Shown in pieces: positions 7,400 through 17,458 of a stretch of DNA of 34,180 nt. The position numbers were made by a program, and so were the translations under genes. Location: positions 1 to 34,180 of the forward strand of contig DAIDHX010000254.1 in the NCBI GenBank assembly GCA_027451885.1. Reading direction: 5' to 3'. The stretch's first letter is position 1. Each line of letters opens with the position of its first letter. Source of the stretch: Planctomycetales bacterium (GTDB lineage Bacteria; Planctomycetota; Planctomycetia; Isosphaerales; Isosphaeraceae). The notes below the pieces were generated by a model. The model made no database searches and had not been told where the DNA came from. It worked only from the letters and a program-made list of their open reading frames with translations.

Positions 7400-8137
7400 T
7401 CAAGGCTGCGGCGGCATCCCGGCCTTGAGAGCCTCAATTTCGCGCTTCAGGCGTTCGATCTCCGATTCCGCGGCGGCGCGGGCGGCGGTTTCGGCTCGTA
7501 GCCTGTCCTCCGCGATCTCTCGTGCCGAGGTTTCGAGCTCGAGTGCCTCACGCACCTTGACGGGCGTGGGAAGATAGACGCCACGGCCTGGGTCAAAAAG
7601 ACGTAGCCGCGTACCTGAGACCTCGAGCTCGAGTCCAAGGCCCTCACTTGTTACCCGCCCGTTCACCGGCTCGATCAGGCGATATGCGTCTTCGATTAAT
7701 CGGTAGCCATTGAGCGAAGCGCCCGCGAGTGTCTTCTCGAGCGGGTCGAAGAGAAAGTATTCGGGGATCTTGAGCACATCGCGATAGAGGGCGAATTTTT
7801 GTCTCTGGTCGACGCGGGCGGTCCATTTCGAGGTGACCTCGATGACCACATCGGGCGCTTTGCCTTCAACCCAGATCTTGTAGGTCTCTCGCATGGGGAG
7901 CCTGGGAATCCCCCGCGTGACGAACACGTCGGGCGAAACGCAGTAATCCGCGTTGCCGTCGACGTAATCCATCATCATGTTGCCCGAGACGTAGACCATG
8001 GGGTCGTTCGCGAAGTGGGCGCAGAGCATCGCGATCAGGTCCATCATGAGGTTGCGATGCAGCTCGGTCTTGGCCATGGGCTCGCCATCCGAGGGGGGAT
8101 AAATCACTTCTGATTGCGTGGGGGCGACGGCGGCCAT
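7400..8137 (-). CDS. Uma2-family (DUF820) PD-(D/E)XK endonuclease-like protein
   Basis: The protein matches the Uma2 family, which is expanded in cyanobacteria and planctomycetes and has a restriction-endonuclease-like fold of unknown role. Visible signatures are CVSPDVFV, then PDVVIEVTSKWT with the D...E-x-x-S-K catalytic pattern, YRDVLKIPEYFLFDP and LEVSGTRLRLFDP. The last 55 residues are a charged coiled coil (EDRLRAETAARAAAESEIER), common in this family. The start is uncertain: ATG 8137 is chosen, but an in-frame ATG at 8194 would add 19 residues with no clear Shine-Dalgarno sequence. It is divergent from the decaheme gene at 8345. Confidence 0.85.
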   Translation of the reverse strand: MAAVAPTQSEVIYPPSDGEPMAKTELHRNLMMDLIAMLCAHFANDPMVYVSGNMMMDYVDGNADYCVSPDVFVTRGIPRLPMRETYKIWVEGKAPDVVIEVTSKWTARVDQRQKFALYRDVLKIPEYFLFDPLEKTLAGASLNGYRLIEDAYRLIEPVNGRVTSEGLGLELEVSGTRLRLFDPGRGVYLPTPVKVREALELETSAREIAEDRLRAETAARAAAESEIERLKREIEALKAGMPPQP

Positions 8138-8344
8138 GGAGCGTTCACCACGGGCAAGTGGGAAAATCGGAACTCTGTGTGTGGCCGATTCCATGCTTTC
8201 ATTTTAGGGGATTCCTGGGATGCGGTCGATGGGCGTGACGTTCGCGATTGACCGGTTTGGGTTCGAGTGTTACGTTTCGCGCTCGCGCGACGGTTGCGCT
8301 GCGCGCCCTGATTGCAGGTACGTCGACAGGGAGGTTGGCGGGCG

Positions 8345-11300
8345 ATGAACGATCACGAGCAAAAGCGAGCAAGCGCTGGGCGAATCGGAGCGATTCCGGC
8401 CCTGGGATTATCGCTCTTCTTCCTGTGTGCGCTTTTGCTTGGAACGCCCGGCCGGCGCGAGCGCCACGAAGCCCGTGCCCAAACCGCGCCGCCGCCAAGG
8501 CCGCGGCAGGTCTCCGCGCCCGTCAATCCGTTCCCGTTCCCGCCAGAGCTCCACGGAGTCGACCTGCTGCATCAAACGCCGCAGGCCGCTGCCGCCAAGA
8601 GTGCGGGGTGCGTGGTCTGCCACACCGGCCAATCGGAGCCCCATGGCAAGCCCGAGACGGTACGCCTCGGCTGCATCGACTGCCATGGCGGCAATGCGCA
8701 GGCGGCAACCATTGCCGAGGCGCATGTCGCCCCGCGCTTCCCCGCGGCCTGGGGCAGCTCCGCCAATCCCGTCCGCTCTTATACGCTCCTCAACCACGAG
8801 TCTCCCGAGTTCATTCGCTTCGTCAATCCCGGCGATCTGCGTGTGGCGCACCTTGGCTGCGGCACGGCCAACTGCCACGGAGAACAGGTACTTCAGGTCC
8901 GCAAGAGCATGATGACGCACGGGTCGATGCTCTGGGGATCAGCGCTTTACAACAACGGTGCTGTGCCGTTCAAGGCCGCGCGGTACGGTGAGAGCTACAG
9001 CATGAACGGCGTGCCCCAGCGCATGCAGACGGTGCCGCCGCCGACCGAGTTCGAGATGAACTGGAAGGGCGTCGTGCCTTTTCTTGATCCCTTGCCTCGG
9101 TTTGAGGTCTCGCAACCTGGCAACCTGCTCCGCATCTTTGAACGCGGCAGGCGCGACCCCCAGGAAGTCGGCATTCCGAATCCGCTCGAAGATCCCGGCA
9201 AGCCCAAGGCCGGCCTGAGCGCGCGTGGTCTGGGCACGCGCAATCGAACCGATCCCGTCTTCGTCGGCTTGCAGAAGACACGCCTCTTCGACCCCACCTT
9301 GAACTTTCTGGGGACGAACGACCACCCGGGCGACTTTCGTTCCAGCGGCTGCACCGGTTGCCATGTGATCTATGCCAACGACCGCTCACCGGTGACCTCC
9401 GGACCCTATGCGACCTATGGACATCAGGGCCTCAGCGCTCAGACCGATCCGACCTTGCCCCGCAACGAGCCTGGGCATCCGATCGATCATCGCTTCACGG
9501 TGGGTATTCCCACCAGCCAGTGCCTGGTATGCCATATCCATCCTGGCACCAACGTGCTCAATTCGTACGCCGGCTACATGTGGTGGGACGAGGAGACCGA
9601 CGGCGAGCTGATGTATCCTCCACGGCAGAAGCACCCCACGGCCGAGGAGTTCACGCGGTCGATGATGTCGAATCCGGACGAGACGGCCGCGCGTGGGAAC
9701 TGGTCGGACCCGCAGTTCCTGGAACGCGTGGCGGAGCTCAACCCGCAGGCCCGGCACACCCAGTTCGCCGATTTTCATGGCCATGGCTGGATCTTCCGGG
9801 CCGTGTTCAAGAAGGACCGGCACGGGCAGTATCTGGATCACCGGGGCGAGCCTGTGCAAGGCGTGTCGCCGGCAGCGCTCATGGCCGCGGTCAACCTGCC
9901 GGCCGAGCTCAAGGAACGCTATCGCGAAAAGAACGCCAGGGCCGCGCAACAGAAGGCGTTTGACAGGGCGGAGGCCGGGCGCGACGGCCTGCCCGTGCAC
10001 CAGCTTGATATCCACCTGGAAAAGGGCATGCACTGCGTGGACTGCCACTTCATCCAGGATGCGCACGGCAACACCAAGCTCTACGGCGAGGTTCGCGCGG
10101 CGATCGAGATCCAGTGCGTCGACTGCCACGGCACGGTCGGCAAACGGGCGTCGCTCATCACCTCCGGTCCGGCGTCGGATACCTCGGCGGCGGAATCGGG
10201 CAAGGGGGGGCGCGACCTTGGCGCGCTCCGCACGCCGTTTGGCGGCCGACGCTTCGAACGCCGGGGCGACACGATTCTCCAGCGCTCGCTGGTCGAGCCC
10301 GATCTGGTCTGGGAGATCAAACAAACGGCCGACGTCATCGACCCCAGATCGAAAAGTTACAACCGCAAGGCCCATCTGGCAAAGACCGTGCGATTCGAGG
10401 GCGATGAGCTGGTCTGGGGCGACCTCCCCAGGGATGGCGAGGCCGCCTGCGCGCACGCCAATTCCAAGATGAGCTGCATCGGCTGCCATTCATCCTGGAA
10501 TCCAAGCTGCTTCGGCTGCCACTTGCCCCAGCGCGCGAACAAGAAGATGCCGCAGCTCCACAATGAAGGCGATGTTACGCGTAATTATGTGTCGTACAAT
10601 TTTCAAACATTGCGCGATGATGTGTTTATGCTTGCGCGGGATGGCAACGCCACGGGTAATCGCATCGGGCCTGCGCGGTCGTCGTGCGCGATCCATGTGG
10701 GGTCGTATAACGCCAATCGCGAATCGATTTACGTGCAGCAACAGACGATCTCGGGCGAGGGGATGTCGGGCATTGCGTTCAGCACGAACGTGCCGCACAC
10801 CGTGCGCGCGGGCCTGCCGGTGGTCCACGACCCTTCGAGCCCCAAAAACGGCCGGGCCGAGAACGCCGCCGCCTACGCGCCAGGCCACAGCGACACCAAG
10901 GGCTGCACCGATTGCCATCTTTCGAAGAACGACGACAACAACGCGATCATGGCCCAGCTCCTCATGCATGGGACCAATTTCGTGAACTTCATCGGCCGTT
11001 ATTGCTGGGTGGCGTCCGGCGATCACGGATTGAACGCGGTGATCGTCACAGAGCGTGACGAGCCCCAGGCGGTGCTCGGCAGCACATTGCATCGCCTGGC
11101 TTATCCGGAAAGCTTCCGCCAGCATGTCGAGCGCGGCGGGCGCATATTGCACGCGCACGAGCATTCGGGACGCGACGTCGCGGAGCGCTTCCGCCATCCC
11201 GACATCCGCTCGATCCAGGCGCGTGGAGAGTATCTGTACGCGGCCTGCGGCGAGCTTGGGTTGCGAATCTTCGATATCGCCTTCATCGATCACAAGGGCT

Positions 11301-12358
11301 TCTCGGAGCGAATCGTCACCGCGCCCGTCTCGCCACTTGGGCAGCGGTTCTACGTGCGCACCAAATTCGCCACGGCGGTCGCCGCCCCCACCACCATCGC
11401 GCCCGACCCCACGCGGACCCATCGCCCAGAAAACTTCGAAGCCCCCGTGCACCCGCTCTACGCCTATGTCTATGTGACCGATCGCGAGGAAGGGCTGATC
11501 CTCGTCCCCGCCGGTACTCTGCTCGATGGCAATCCCCTCAACAACTTCCTCGGCCGCGAGCTCACCTTCAACCCCGACGGCGTTCTCACCGGCGCCCGGG
11601 CGATCACCATCGTCGGTACATATGCATATATTTCGTGTAATGCCGGGCTCGTGGTGGTGTCGCTCGAAGATCCCAAACATCCGAGCGTCACAGCGATCGT
11701 GGGCGAGCCGTTGCTCAAGCACCCCCGCGCTGTGCAGGTCCAGTTCCGTTACGCCTATGCCTGCGACGCCGAGGGCGTGAAGGTCCTGGACGTGACAGAC
11801 ATGGCCCACCCCCGGTTTGTCTCTGCGCTTCCGATCCACGATGCCCGCAACATCTACCTGGCGCGGACGTACGGGTATGTCGCCGGCGGCAAGGAGGGGC
11901 TGATCATCCTCGACATCGAGCACCCCGAAGCGCCTCGGATCGATCAGGTTTACAACGCGGGCGGATGCATCAACGACCTCAACGACGTGAAGCTGGGGAT
12001 CACCTACGCCAGCGAGTTCGCCTATCTGGCGGATGGCGAGAACGGCCTGCGGGTGCTCCAGCTTACGTCGCCGGAGACGCCGGGCACGCAGGGATTCAGT
12101 CCGCGCCCATTCCCCGAGCTGATCGCCCACTTCAAGCTCCCGCTGGGCGCGCACGCCTATGCGATCTCGGAGGGCGTTGACCGCGACCGGGCGGTGGACG
12201 AATCTGGCAACCAGATCGCGGTGTTTGGCCGTGTCGGGGCGCGGCCGCTCAATCTTGAAGAGCAGCGCAGGCTTTACTTGCACAACGGCCGGATCTGGAA
12301 AACGGGGGAAGATCCTGACGATCCGATTTATCGCTTTGTGAAGGCTGCTGGGCGCTAG
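8345..12358 (+). CDS. Exported decaheme cytochrome c fused to an LVIVD-repeat beta-propeller
   Basis: A very large (1337-residue) exported protein. After an N-terminal hydrophobic segment (about 16-34) there are nine CXXCH heme sites starting at residues 89, 110, 336, 393, 564, 591, 711, 722 and 854, plus one CX4CH site (CGTANCH) at 172. From about residue 930 the sequence changes to LVIVD-type propeller repeats: [78 protein letters not shown] and [15 protein letters not shown]. The heme half should carry electrons and the propeller may dock a partner or substrate. AGGGAGG lies 10 nt before ATG 8345. The stop overlaps that of the convergent pentaheme gene. It is likely periplasmic or cell-surface; the substrate is unknown. 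Confidence 0.9.
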   Translation: MNDHEQKRASAGRIGAIPALGLSLFFLCALLLGTPGRRERHEARAQTAPPPRPRQVSAPVNPFPFPPELHGVDLLHQTPQAAAAKSAGCVVCHTGQSEPHGKPETVRLGCIDCHGGNAQAATIAEAHVAPRFPAAWGSSANPVRSYTLLNHESPEFIRFVNPGDLRVAHLGCGTANCHGEQVLQVRKSMMTHGSMLWGSALYNNGAVPFKAARYGESYSMNGVPQRMQTVPPPTEFEMNWKGVVPFLDPLPRFEVSQPGNLLRIFERGRRDPQEVGIPNPLEDPGKPKAGLSARGLGTRNRTDPVFVGLQKTRLFDPTLNFLGTNDHPGDFRSSGCTGCHVIYANDRSPVTSGPYATYGHQGLSAQTDPTLPRNEPGHPIDHRFTVGIPTSQCLVCHIHPGTNVLNSYAGYMWWDEETDGELMYPPRQKHPTAEEFTRSMMSNPDETAARGNWSDPQFLERVAELNPQARHTQFADFHGHGWIFRAVFKKDRHGQYLDHRGEPVQGVSPAALMAAVNLPAELKERYREKNARAAQQKAFDRAEAGRDGLPVHQLDIHLEKGMHCVDCHFIQDAHGNTKLYGEVRAAIEIQCVDCHGTVGKRASLITSGPASDTSAAESGKGGRDLGALRTPFGGRRFERRGDTILQRSLVEPDLVWEIKQTADVIDPRSKSYNRKAHLAKTVRFEGDELVWGDLPRDGEAACAHANSKMSCIGCHSSWNPSCFGCHLPQRANKKMPQLHNEGDVTRNYVSYNFQTLRDDVFMLARDGNATGNRIGPARSSCAIHVGSYNANRESIYVQQQTISGEGMSGIAFSTNVPHTVRAGLPVVHDPSSPKNGRAENAAAYAPGHSDTKGCTDCHLSKNDDNNAIMAQLLMHGTNFVNFIGRYCWVASGDHGLNAVIVTERDEPQAVLGSTLHRLAYPESFRQHVERGGRILHAHEHSGRDVAERFRHPDIRSIQARGEYLYAACGELGLRIFDIAFIDHKGFSERIVTAPVSPLGQRFYVRTKFATAVAAPTTIAPDPTRTHRPENFEAPVHPLYAYVYVTDREEGLILVPAGTLLDGNPLNNFLGRELTFNPDGVLTGARAITIVGTYAYISCNAGLVVVSLEDPKHPSVTAIVGEPLLKHPRAVQVQFRYAYACDAEGVKVLDVTDMAHPRFVSALPIHDARNIYLARTYGYVAGGKEGLIILDIEHPEAPRIDQVYNAGGCINDLNDVKLGITYASEFAYLADGENGLRVLQLTSPETPGTQGFSPRPFPELIAHFKLPLGAHAYAISEGVDRDRAVDESGNQIAVFGRVGARPLNLEEQRRLYLHNGRIWKTGEDPDDPIYRFVKAAGR

Positions 12359-13908
12359 CGTCCGGCGGTCCGCGTGCCCCGCGCGGGATCGAGCGCCGCG
12401 GCGATTCTGGCAAAACGCGTGCGATAGAGCCTGGCGTCAAAGCTGCCGGCGATCCTGAGCCTGGCGGCGAGCTCGGGCTCGATGAGGCGCTTGATCTTCG
12501 CGGGTGGGAGGTCGAGCGCGAGCTCGGTCCCGAGCGCATCAAGCTCGCGCAGGATCGTGGCGTTATGCTCGCCTCGCTCGCGATAGATGGCGCGAAACGC
12601 CCAGGCGACCTGGCGGGCGGAATCGTGGTCGGGAACAATCGCGGCCTGGTTGCAAAGACGCAGGAGAACCTTGTGGGCGAATGCGGTATCAATCGTGGTT
12701 CGCTCGATCGCTTCGAGCGATCGATCGAGCGCGGCGACGGCCTTGCGCGCGACCGGGACGATGGCCCGCGGTGCGCCGAAGGGCGCGTGGTTCAGCAGCC
12801 GCGTGAGCTCGGCGACGGCGCTTTCGTCGCCACTTCCGCTGGGCGCGAAGGGGGTCGCGGGTGTGGAGTCCGAGCTCAGATTCGCCAACGCGAGCGACCA
12901 GTCGGAGATCGTCGGCCGGCCCGGAGCCCCGCCGATTCTCCGCACCTGGCGCGGAGACGCGCCCAGACCCTGGCTCAGCTCGTGATGGCAGGCAGTGCAG
13001 TCGAAGCGCGCAAAGTCCGGCCAGGGAGCGATCAGATCGCCTGGCCTGCCGTGCTCCGCCTGATCGGCCAGCAACTTGATCGATTGCCGCAGCTCAACCA
13101 ACCCGCCCAGCACCACTTGCCGTGTCTCTTCCAGGGGCTCCGCGTTCACCTTGCCGAGACGAGCCCTGCGCTCCGGCGTTTTCTCACGCAGGGTCTGCCA
13201 GTGACGGGGCTCGAGATCGCAGTAACTGGCGACTTCCAGGCTCGGCAGCGGCGGATGCCCCGCCGCGTACATCGCGTGCGTGAGGACCTTCCCCTGCTCG
13301 TAGTTGCCGATATGGCACGAGGCGCAGGTTTCGGCCCTGCGAACCGGGTTCCACAAATCCTTCATGCCGTAGCGTGATTCTTTCTGGGCGCGATCGAGCG
13401 AGCGCCAGGGACCGCTGGCACGCTGGTGCATCTCAACCCACTCTGCGCTCGCGCCATGGCACGCCACGCAGGTGACGCCGTCGGTCTCGCGATCGTAAAG
13501 CTGCACGTCGACACCCTTCGTCGCGACCCCGTGGCAATTCACGCAGGCGTCGAGCTTCGTCACGTCGGTGCCGAGCAGCTCGCCCATCCGCTTGCCCCGT
13601 TCGCCCACGAGCGCCTTGAATGCCAGCCCGTGCCTGTCTTTAGCATCAAAAGTAAGGTACTCGTTCATCTGACAGATCCAGCCAGCGCTTTCCGCGGGCG
13701 TGGCCAGCTTTTCGCTGCTGCCGGCGTGGCAATTTGCGCACCACCGCGCACCGTAGACGAAGGGCGTGAGCTTGCCGTCCCCCGCCGCCCGCCGCGAGGT
13801 CGACGCCTGGGGAGCCGTTCCCTGGCCAACCGCGACCGCACAGGCGCCAAGGGCTCCTATCAGCAACAACGCCATCGCTGCGCGCTTTCGATCGGATCCG
13901 ACAGCCAT
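12355..13908 (-). CDS. Exported pentaheme cytochrome c (paralogue B, cytochrome c-554-like)
   Basis: A 517-residue exported cytochrome with a signal sequence (residues 11-29) and five CXXCH sites starting at C57, C122, C147, C195 and C304. The heme-binding N-terminal half also has YAAGHPPLP, whose His is a likely distal heme ligand. The C-terminal 200 residues are heme-free and helical. Order and surrounding motifs (CHGA/CHGP, CHIG/CHVG, AAGHP, CHHEL/CHHDL) match the pentaheme gene at 14809, so the two are paralogues. The start is ATG 13908, with GGAG 9 nt upstream; ATG 13929 is an alternative. It is the last gene of pentaheme A - phosphodiesterase-like - pentaheme B, with 65 bp before it. 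It likely passes electrons in the periplasm; no catalytic role is evident. Confidence 0.88.
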   Translation of the reverse strand: MAVGSDRKRAAMALLLIGALGACAVAVGQGTAPQASTSRRAAGDGKLTPFVYGARWCANCHAGSSEKLATPAESAGWICQMNEYLTFDAKDRHGLAFKALVGERGKRMGELLGTDVTKLDACVNCHGVATKGVDVQLYDRETDGVTCVACHGASAEWVEMHQRASGPWRSLDRAQKESRYGMKDLWNPVRRAETCASCHIGNYEQGKVLTHAMYAAGHPPLPSLEVASYCDLEPRHWQTLREKTPERRARLGKVNAEPLEETRQVVLGGLVELRQSIKLLADQAEHGRPGDLIAPWPDFARFDCTACHHELSQGLGASPRQVRRIGGAPGRPTISDWSLALANLSSDSTPATPFAPSGSGDESAVAELTRLLNHAPFGAPRAIVPVARKAVAALDRSLEAIERTTIDTAFAHKVLLRLCNQAAIVPDHDSARQVAWAFRAIYRERGEHNATILRELDALGTELALDLPPAKIKRLIEPELAARLRIAGSFDARLYRTRFARIAAALDPARGTRTAGR

Positions 13909-13973
13909 CGAGCGATTCTCCGTCACCATTCGCCCGGTCGAAACGACCGAGTCACCCCAAGCAGCCGCGGTTC

Positions 13974-14744
13974 CTAGAAGTCATACGCCTCGCCCGGCCG
14001 CCCAATACGGATGTTCGGCATGCCAAGACCGGTTAGCTCCGCAATCACACGCGCTGCGAACCGAGGCTTGATGTGCACCGCGTAGAACGGCACGGAACTG
14101 GGCAGCTTGCGCGCCTCGGTCGCGAACATCGACGGCGTGAGATGCTTCGAGATCCGCGCCAGCCCCTCCATGGCGTCAGGAAACGACGCCTCGAGAAAGA
14201 CCGCCTTCAAATCGGGCGCGCGGGCCGCTTCCCGCCAGAATTCCTCAGTCGGCCCCGTATCGGAGGGGATCGCGACCGTCGCCCCCGGCCGTGAAATCAG
14301 GAAACCGAGCGTCGGGATCACATGATCGACAGGCACTGGCAAAAGGCGGAGTCCATCCACATCGACCGCCCTGTGCGGCTCGACGATGCTCGTGCGCACG
14401 AAGGGCAATCCCTTTTCCGACATGCCGATGAAATCCGGCCAGACGCGGTCGTTAAAGACATCCCTGCGGAGAATCTCAAGGGTTGTGGCCTCGGCGTGCA
14501 GGGTCACGGTGTGGTCGCCGGACTGAAAGACGGTCTCGAGAAAGACCGGCAGTGACGCGATGTGGTCCATGTGCGCGTGCGTGAGAAACACATGCCGCAC
14601 CCGGGCCTGCACCCCCACATCGCCCAGGAAACCCAGGCCCCCCGCGTCGATCGCGATCGAGTCATTCACCAGATAGGACGAAAGGAAGAATCCCCTCGTA
14701 TCCTGCCCCTCGGTGACCGCGGACGGAACCAGGGTGATTTTCAC
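13974..14744 (-). CDS. Metallo-beta-lactamase-fold hydrolase resembling class II 3',5'-cyclic-nucleotide phosphodiesterase
   Basis: A 256-residue cytoplasmic MBL-fold enzyme. The metal motif is HAHMDH (H56, H58, D60, H61), with H141 (VDHVIPTLGF), D162 (IPSDTGPTEEFW) and H224 completing a dinuclear site. The segment FLEASFPD...LARISKHLTP (residues 183-204) resembles the E-x-S-F...GHLTP signature of class II phosphodiesterases (yeast PDE1, Vibrio CpdP), which hydrolyse cAMP. GTG at 14744 is chosen because GGAGG lies 6 nt upstream and the core begins MKITLVPSAV; a longer frame starts at 14801. It sits between two pentaheme cytochrome genes, with a nucleotide cyclase about 5 kb away. Cyclic-nucleotide hydrolysis is an inference; another MBL phosphodiesterase activity is possible. 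Confidence 0.72.
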   Translation of the reverse strand: MKITLVPSAVTEGQDTRGFFLSSYLVNDSIAIDAGGLGFLGDVGVQARVRHVFLTHAHMDHIASLPVFLETVFQSGDHTVTLHAEATTLEILRRDVFNDRVWPDFIGMSEKGLPFVRTSIVEPHRAVDVDGLRLLPVPVDHVIPTLGFLISRPGATVAIPSDTGPTEEFWREAARAPDLKAVFLEASFPDAMEGLARISKHLTPSMFATEARKLPSSVPFYAVHIKPRFAARVIAELTGLGMPNIRIGRPGEAYDF

Positions 14745-14808
14745 GGGCCACCTCCACTCCGTCCCTGGGACGCTACCAGGCATACTTGCATAAAGGTACA
14801 ATCACGCT

Positions 14809-16344
14809 TTATCTTGCTGAAGAGTGATTTTGAACGGATGGCGATCGGTCTGGAGCTCGGGCGTCGTCCAAAATCGAGGCCAGCAGTCCGGCCTTCTGGC
14901 GCTCGAGCCAGGTGGTGGGCGCGTGCCCGGTTGCTCCTGCCGACGCGGGGTCGAAGTTGCTCGGGCTGTCGAGCGCGTGCGGGAAGCCGAGCGATTCTCG
15001 CAGGGCGTCCAGCCGTTCGTTTAACTGTTGCTGCTGCGCCGCGGCCTCGGGAGCAAGCGCAACCCAGGATTGATAAAGCGGCACAAGCGCCAGGTATCGC
15101 GCAGCAGCCTCATCCCAGCTTGAGTCGTTGCGATTGGCCTCGATCAGATCGATCAGCCGCTTGACCTCAGCCGCGTTGAACGGCCGCTGTGAAGCCTGCC
15201 TGGCTGCGCGAGCGAGCTTGCCCGCGACCTCGCCCAGGCCCGCGCCTGGTACATCTTGCCTGGGGCTGAGCGCCTCGAGTGGTCCGGTCAGGCCGCGGAT
15301 CGAGGCCAGGGCTCCCTGCAGATCCGGCGTCGCGTCAAGAGACAGAATGCGCTCGAGGTCGTTCGCAAGCAGCCGGCCGTTCCAGGCGGGCGCGCCGGCC
15401 GTCTTGCGACCGGGGTCGAGTCTCCGCCGCCAGGCCTGGTCGCGCAGATCGTGATGGCAGGAAAAGCAGCCATATTCGGTGAACTCGGGCCAGACGGCGG
15501 GATTTCCCGCGGTCGTCTGGGCCCGCTCCTTTGTGAGCGCGAGCGTGGCCTCGAGCTGGCTCAACCTGCCGACGGCCCAGGCACGAACGGGGAAGTCGGG
15601 GGCGGCCTGGCGCGTTTCTCGCGAGCCGTTCTTGCCCTTCTCGACCCAGTGTGGAGGCATGTTCGCCAGAAAGGCCGAAAGCTCGAAATTCAGGCGGGGA
15701 TGCCCGGCGGCGATGAGGTCGTGGTTGACGTCACGCCCCGCGGACTCCGAAGTGGGGCTCGCACCAACGTGGCAGCCCACGCATACCTTCGACCTGGACG
15801 CGAGATCCTCGGTATTCCACATCCCGAGTTTCTCCTTTTCAGACCAGGCCGCGTTCTGCCAGTCCTGAGTCGTATGAGGACCGATCCAGCGCCCGGCTGG
15901 ACCGTGGCACGATTCGCAACCCACGCCGTCGGAATCGAGCCAGGCGGTTCTGGCAAACAGCTCGGCCGGGCGCGGCGTCGCATGGCACGCCAAACAACGC
16001 GCGTCCTCGTGCGCAGGCTTGTAACCCTCAGCGCCCCCCGCGAGATTTCTCACAATCCGCTGCGATCGCACGTCAAAAAGCACCTGGTACGCCCGCGAAT
16101 GCGCGTCGTCCGAAAGCCAGGTCGTGTGCTCATTCCGGAGCACGTGGGTGTTTTCTGACTGCGCGTTAATACTGCCGTGACACGCCGTGGCCGAGCACGA
16201 ACCTGAGCCGCGATACGCCGTCGCCGCGCGGTCCCCGGCCGGCAAGGGGACAAGCCGGGTGCTCGCGCGGGGCTCCTCGCCTCGCGCCCAAAGCGCGACC
16301 GCACCCACAGCGGCGATCACAGGCATCCAGCGGGTTATGGTCAT
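14809..16344 (-). CDS. Exported pentaheme cytochrome c (paralogue A) with one CX4CH site
   Basis: A 511-residue exported cytochrome. A short hydrophobic signal (residues 7-20) is followed by an unusual first heme site CSATACH (C50, CX4CH) and four CXXCH sites at C117, C143, C188 and C293. LIAAGHPRL (residues 210-218) offers a conserved distal His. The C-terminal 210 residues carry no heme and are mostly helical. Its plan matches paralogue B downstream, where the first site is a normal CXXCH. The ATG at 16344 has GGGACAGGG just upstream. It leads an operon with the phosphodiesterase-like gene (64 bp on) and paralogue B. Electron transfer in the periplasm is inferred from the heme content. Confidence 0.88.
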   Translation of the reverse strand: MTITRWMPVIAAVGAVALWARGEEPRASTRLVPLPAGDRAATAYRGSGSCSATACHGSINAQSENTHVLRNEHTTWLSDDAHSRAYQVLFDVRSQRIVRNLAGGAEGYKPAHEDARCLACHATPRPAELFARTAWLDSDGVGCESCHGPAGRWIGPHTTQDWQNAAWSEKEKLGMWNTEDLASRSKVCVGCHVGASPTSESAGRDVNHDLIAAGHPRLNFELSAFLANMPPHWVEKGKNGSRETRQAAPDFPVRAWAVGRLSQLEATLALTKERAQTTAGNPAVWPEFTEYGCFSCHHDLRDQAWRRRLDPGRKTAGAPAWNGRLLANDLERILSLDATPDLQGALASIRGLTGPLEALSPRQDVPGAGLGEVAGKLARAARQASQRPFNAAEVKRLIDLIEANRNDSSWDEAAARYLALVPLYQSWVALAPEAAAQQQQLNERLDALRESLGFPHALDSPSNFDPASAGATGHAPTTWLERQKAGLLASILDDARAPDRSPSVQNHSSAR

Positions 16345-16474
16345 GCCCTGTCCCTACCGATCGCGCGTCAAGCACCCACCCAGTCGCCACCACGAAAATC
16401 CAGGCGCGTACCTTCACTAGTTTGGCCAGTCTAAGCAGTATATCACCTGGGACGAGTGAAATCTGGTTGCGAAT

Positions 16475-17284
16475 TCAGAACGTAAGACTCGCCCAGAGAC
16501 CTTGATTCGAGATGATCACGTATCCCGTCGGGCGCTGGAAAACCAGCAGGCCGTCATTGAAAACGAACATGAACCAGGGGCTGAACGACCCGCTCGGGTA
16601 CGCGATGCTCGCCGAGGTCAGGCCGCTCGTGATGTAACGTGTTCCAGCCGCGGAACTCTGGTAGAGGGATCCGTTCGTGAAAACGATGAGGTAGACGGGC
16701 GAGTTTGAAGGAGTCAAGGCGAGCGAAGCAGAGCGCACGTTGTCTGTTAGGAACTGTGCTTTTCCTTCATAGAACTGGAAGAGTGCGCCGTTGGAGAAGA
16801 CGATGTCGTAGATTCCGACCCCACTTGTATTGAAGACGAGTGAGGCGGAACGAACATCGCTGGAGATGAAGGTGGCCTTGCCGCCGGCGTACTGGAAGAG
16901 ATTGCCGCCGCGATAAACGATCAGGTCGATCTCCTCGCCACTGGGGGCGAAGGCGATTCCCGCCGCGATGACATTGTTGGCAACGAATGAGAACCCGCTC
17001 GCCTGGTAGCGGTAAAGCAGGCCGCCCTGGAGCAGGACGAGCGATGTGGGGAAGGTGGACGAGGCCATTGCGATTGGGTGCCGGTGCGGGTGAAGCTGCT
17101 CGTGCCGCAGCTCGGCCAGGGATCGCAGGGTGATGGCCGGCTCGAACAACCGGGGCGTTTCGATGCTGGCGACTTCACGCGGTGGAGGCGTGGGGTCGGG
17201 GTGCGGGACGGCAGTCCAGGAGCTCATGACCAGCCGATTTTCCAGGTTTTCAAGCCGGGGCTGAGCGCGGCGCCTGGCATTCAT
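16475..17284 (-). CDS. Planctomycete exported protein with five ~39-residue beta repeats, function unknown
   Basis: From ATG 17284 this gives 269 residues. The N-terminus MNARRRAQPRLENLENRLVM carries the LExLExR motif seen in many planctomycete surface or exported proteins. From about residue 78 there are five repeats of roughly 39 residues: LLQGGLLYRYQASGFSFV, IVYRGGNLFQYAGGKATFI, IVFSNGALFQFYEGKAQFL, IVFTNGSLYQSSAAGTRYI and FVFNDGLLVFQRPTGYVII. Each ends in a SASL/SASI-like segment. This suggests a five-bladed propeller or beta-solenoid. The start is uncertain; ATG 17335 or a longer frame to 17494 is open, but the motif favours 17284. It lies between the pentaheme operon and the divergent cytochrome b operon. 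No function is known. Confidence 0.65.
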   Translation of the reverse strand: MNARRRAQPRLENLENRLVMSSWTAVPHPDPTPPPREVASIETPRLFEPAITLRSLAELRHEQLHPHRHPIAMASSTFPTSLVLLQGGLLYRYQASGFSFVANNVIAAGIAFAPSGEEIDLIVYRGGNLFQYAGGKATFISSDVRSASLVFNTSGVGIYDIVFSNGALFQFYEGKAQFLTDNVRSASLALTPSNSPVYLIVFTNGSLYQSSAAGTRYITSGLTSASIAYPSGSFSPWFMFVFNDGLLVFQRPTGYVIISNQGLWASLTF

Positions 17285-17418
17285 GGAAGGACTCGCCCGG
17301 GTTCGCGTCGCTTTCGCGGGGAACCAGGTCCCCATCGCAATCTGGTAATGTATGATACTTTGCCATATTCGCGGCACTGAGTCCAAAACCTGGCGGTCGA
17401 TGTTGCGATTGAGAAACG

Positions 17419-17442
17419 CGTGCGCCTTCGCGTTGGCGCACG
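17419..17442 (+). promoter_or_regulatory. Perfect 8-bp inverted repeat before the cytochrome b-like operon
   Basis: CGTGCGCC (17419-17426), an 8-nt loop and GGCGCACG (17435-17442) form a perfect stem ending 16 nt before the ATG at 17459. It could be an operator half-site pair or a 5'-UTR hairpin that limits ribosome access, since no clear Shine-Dalgarno sequence is seen there. Its role is inferred from position only. Confidence 0.4.
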
Positions 17443-17458
17443 ATGCGGAATTTGTCCC

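Noticed and set aside
10490-12283. 597-residue open frame antisense to the decaheme propeller gene
   Set aside because: High-GC shadow frame. The plus strand has clear LVIVD and heme motifs, while the antisense product has no recognisable domain.
14761-14771. GTCCCTGGGAC palindrome upstream of the phosphodiesterase-like gene as an operator or terminator
   Set aside because: Arms of only five bases with a single-base centre are expected by chance in GC-rich DNA, and no second copy was seen.
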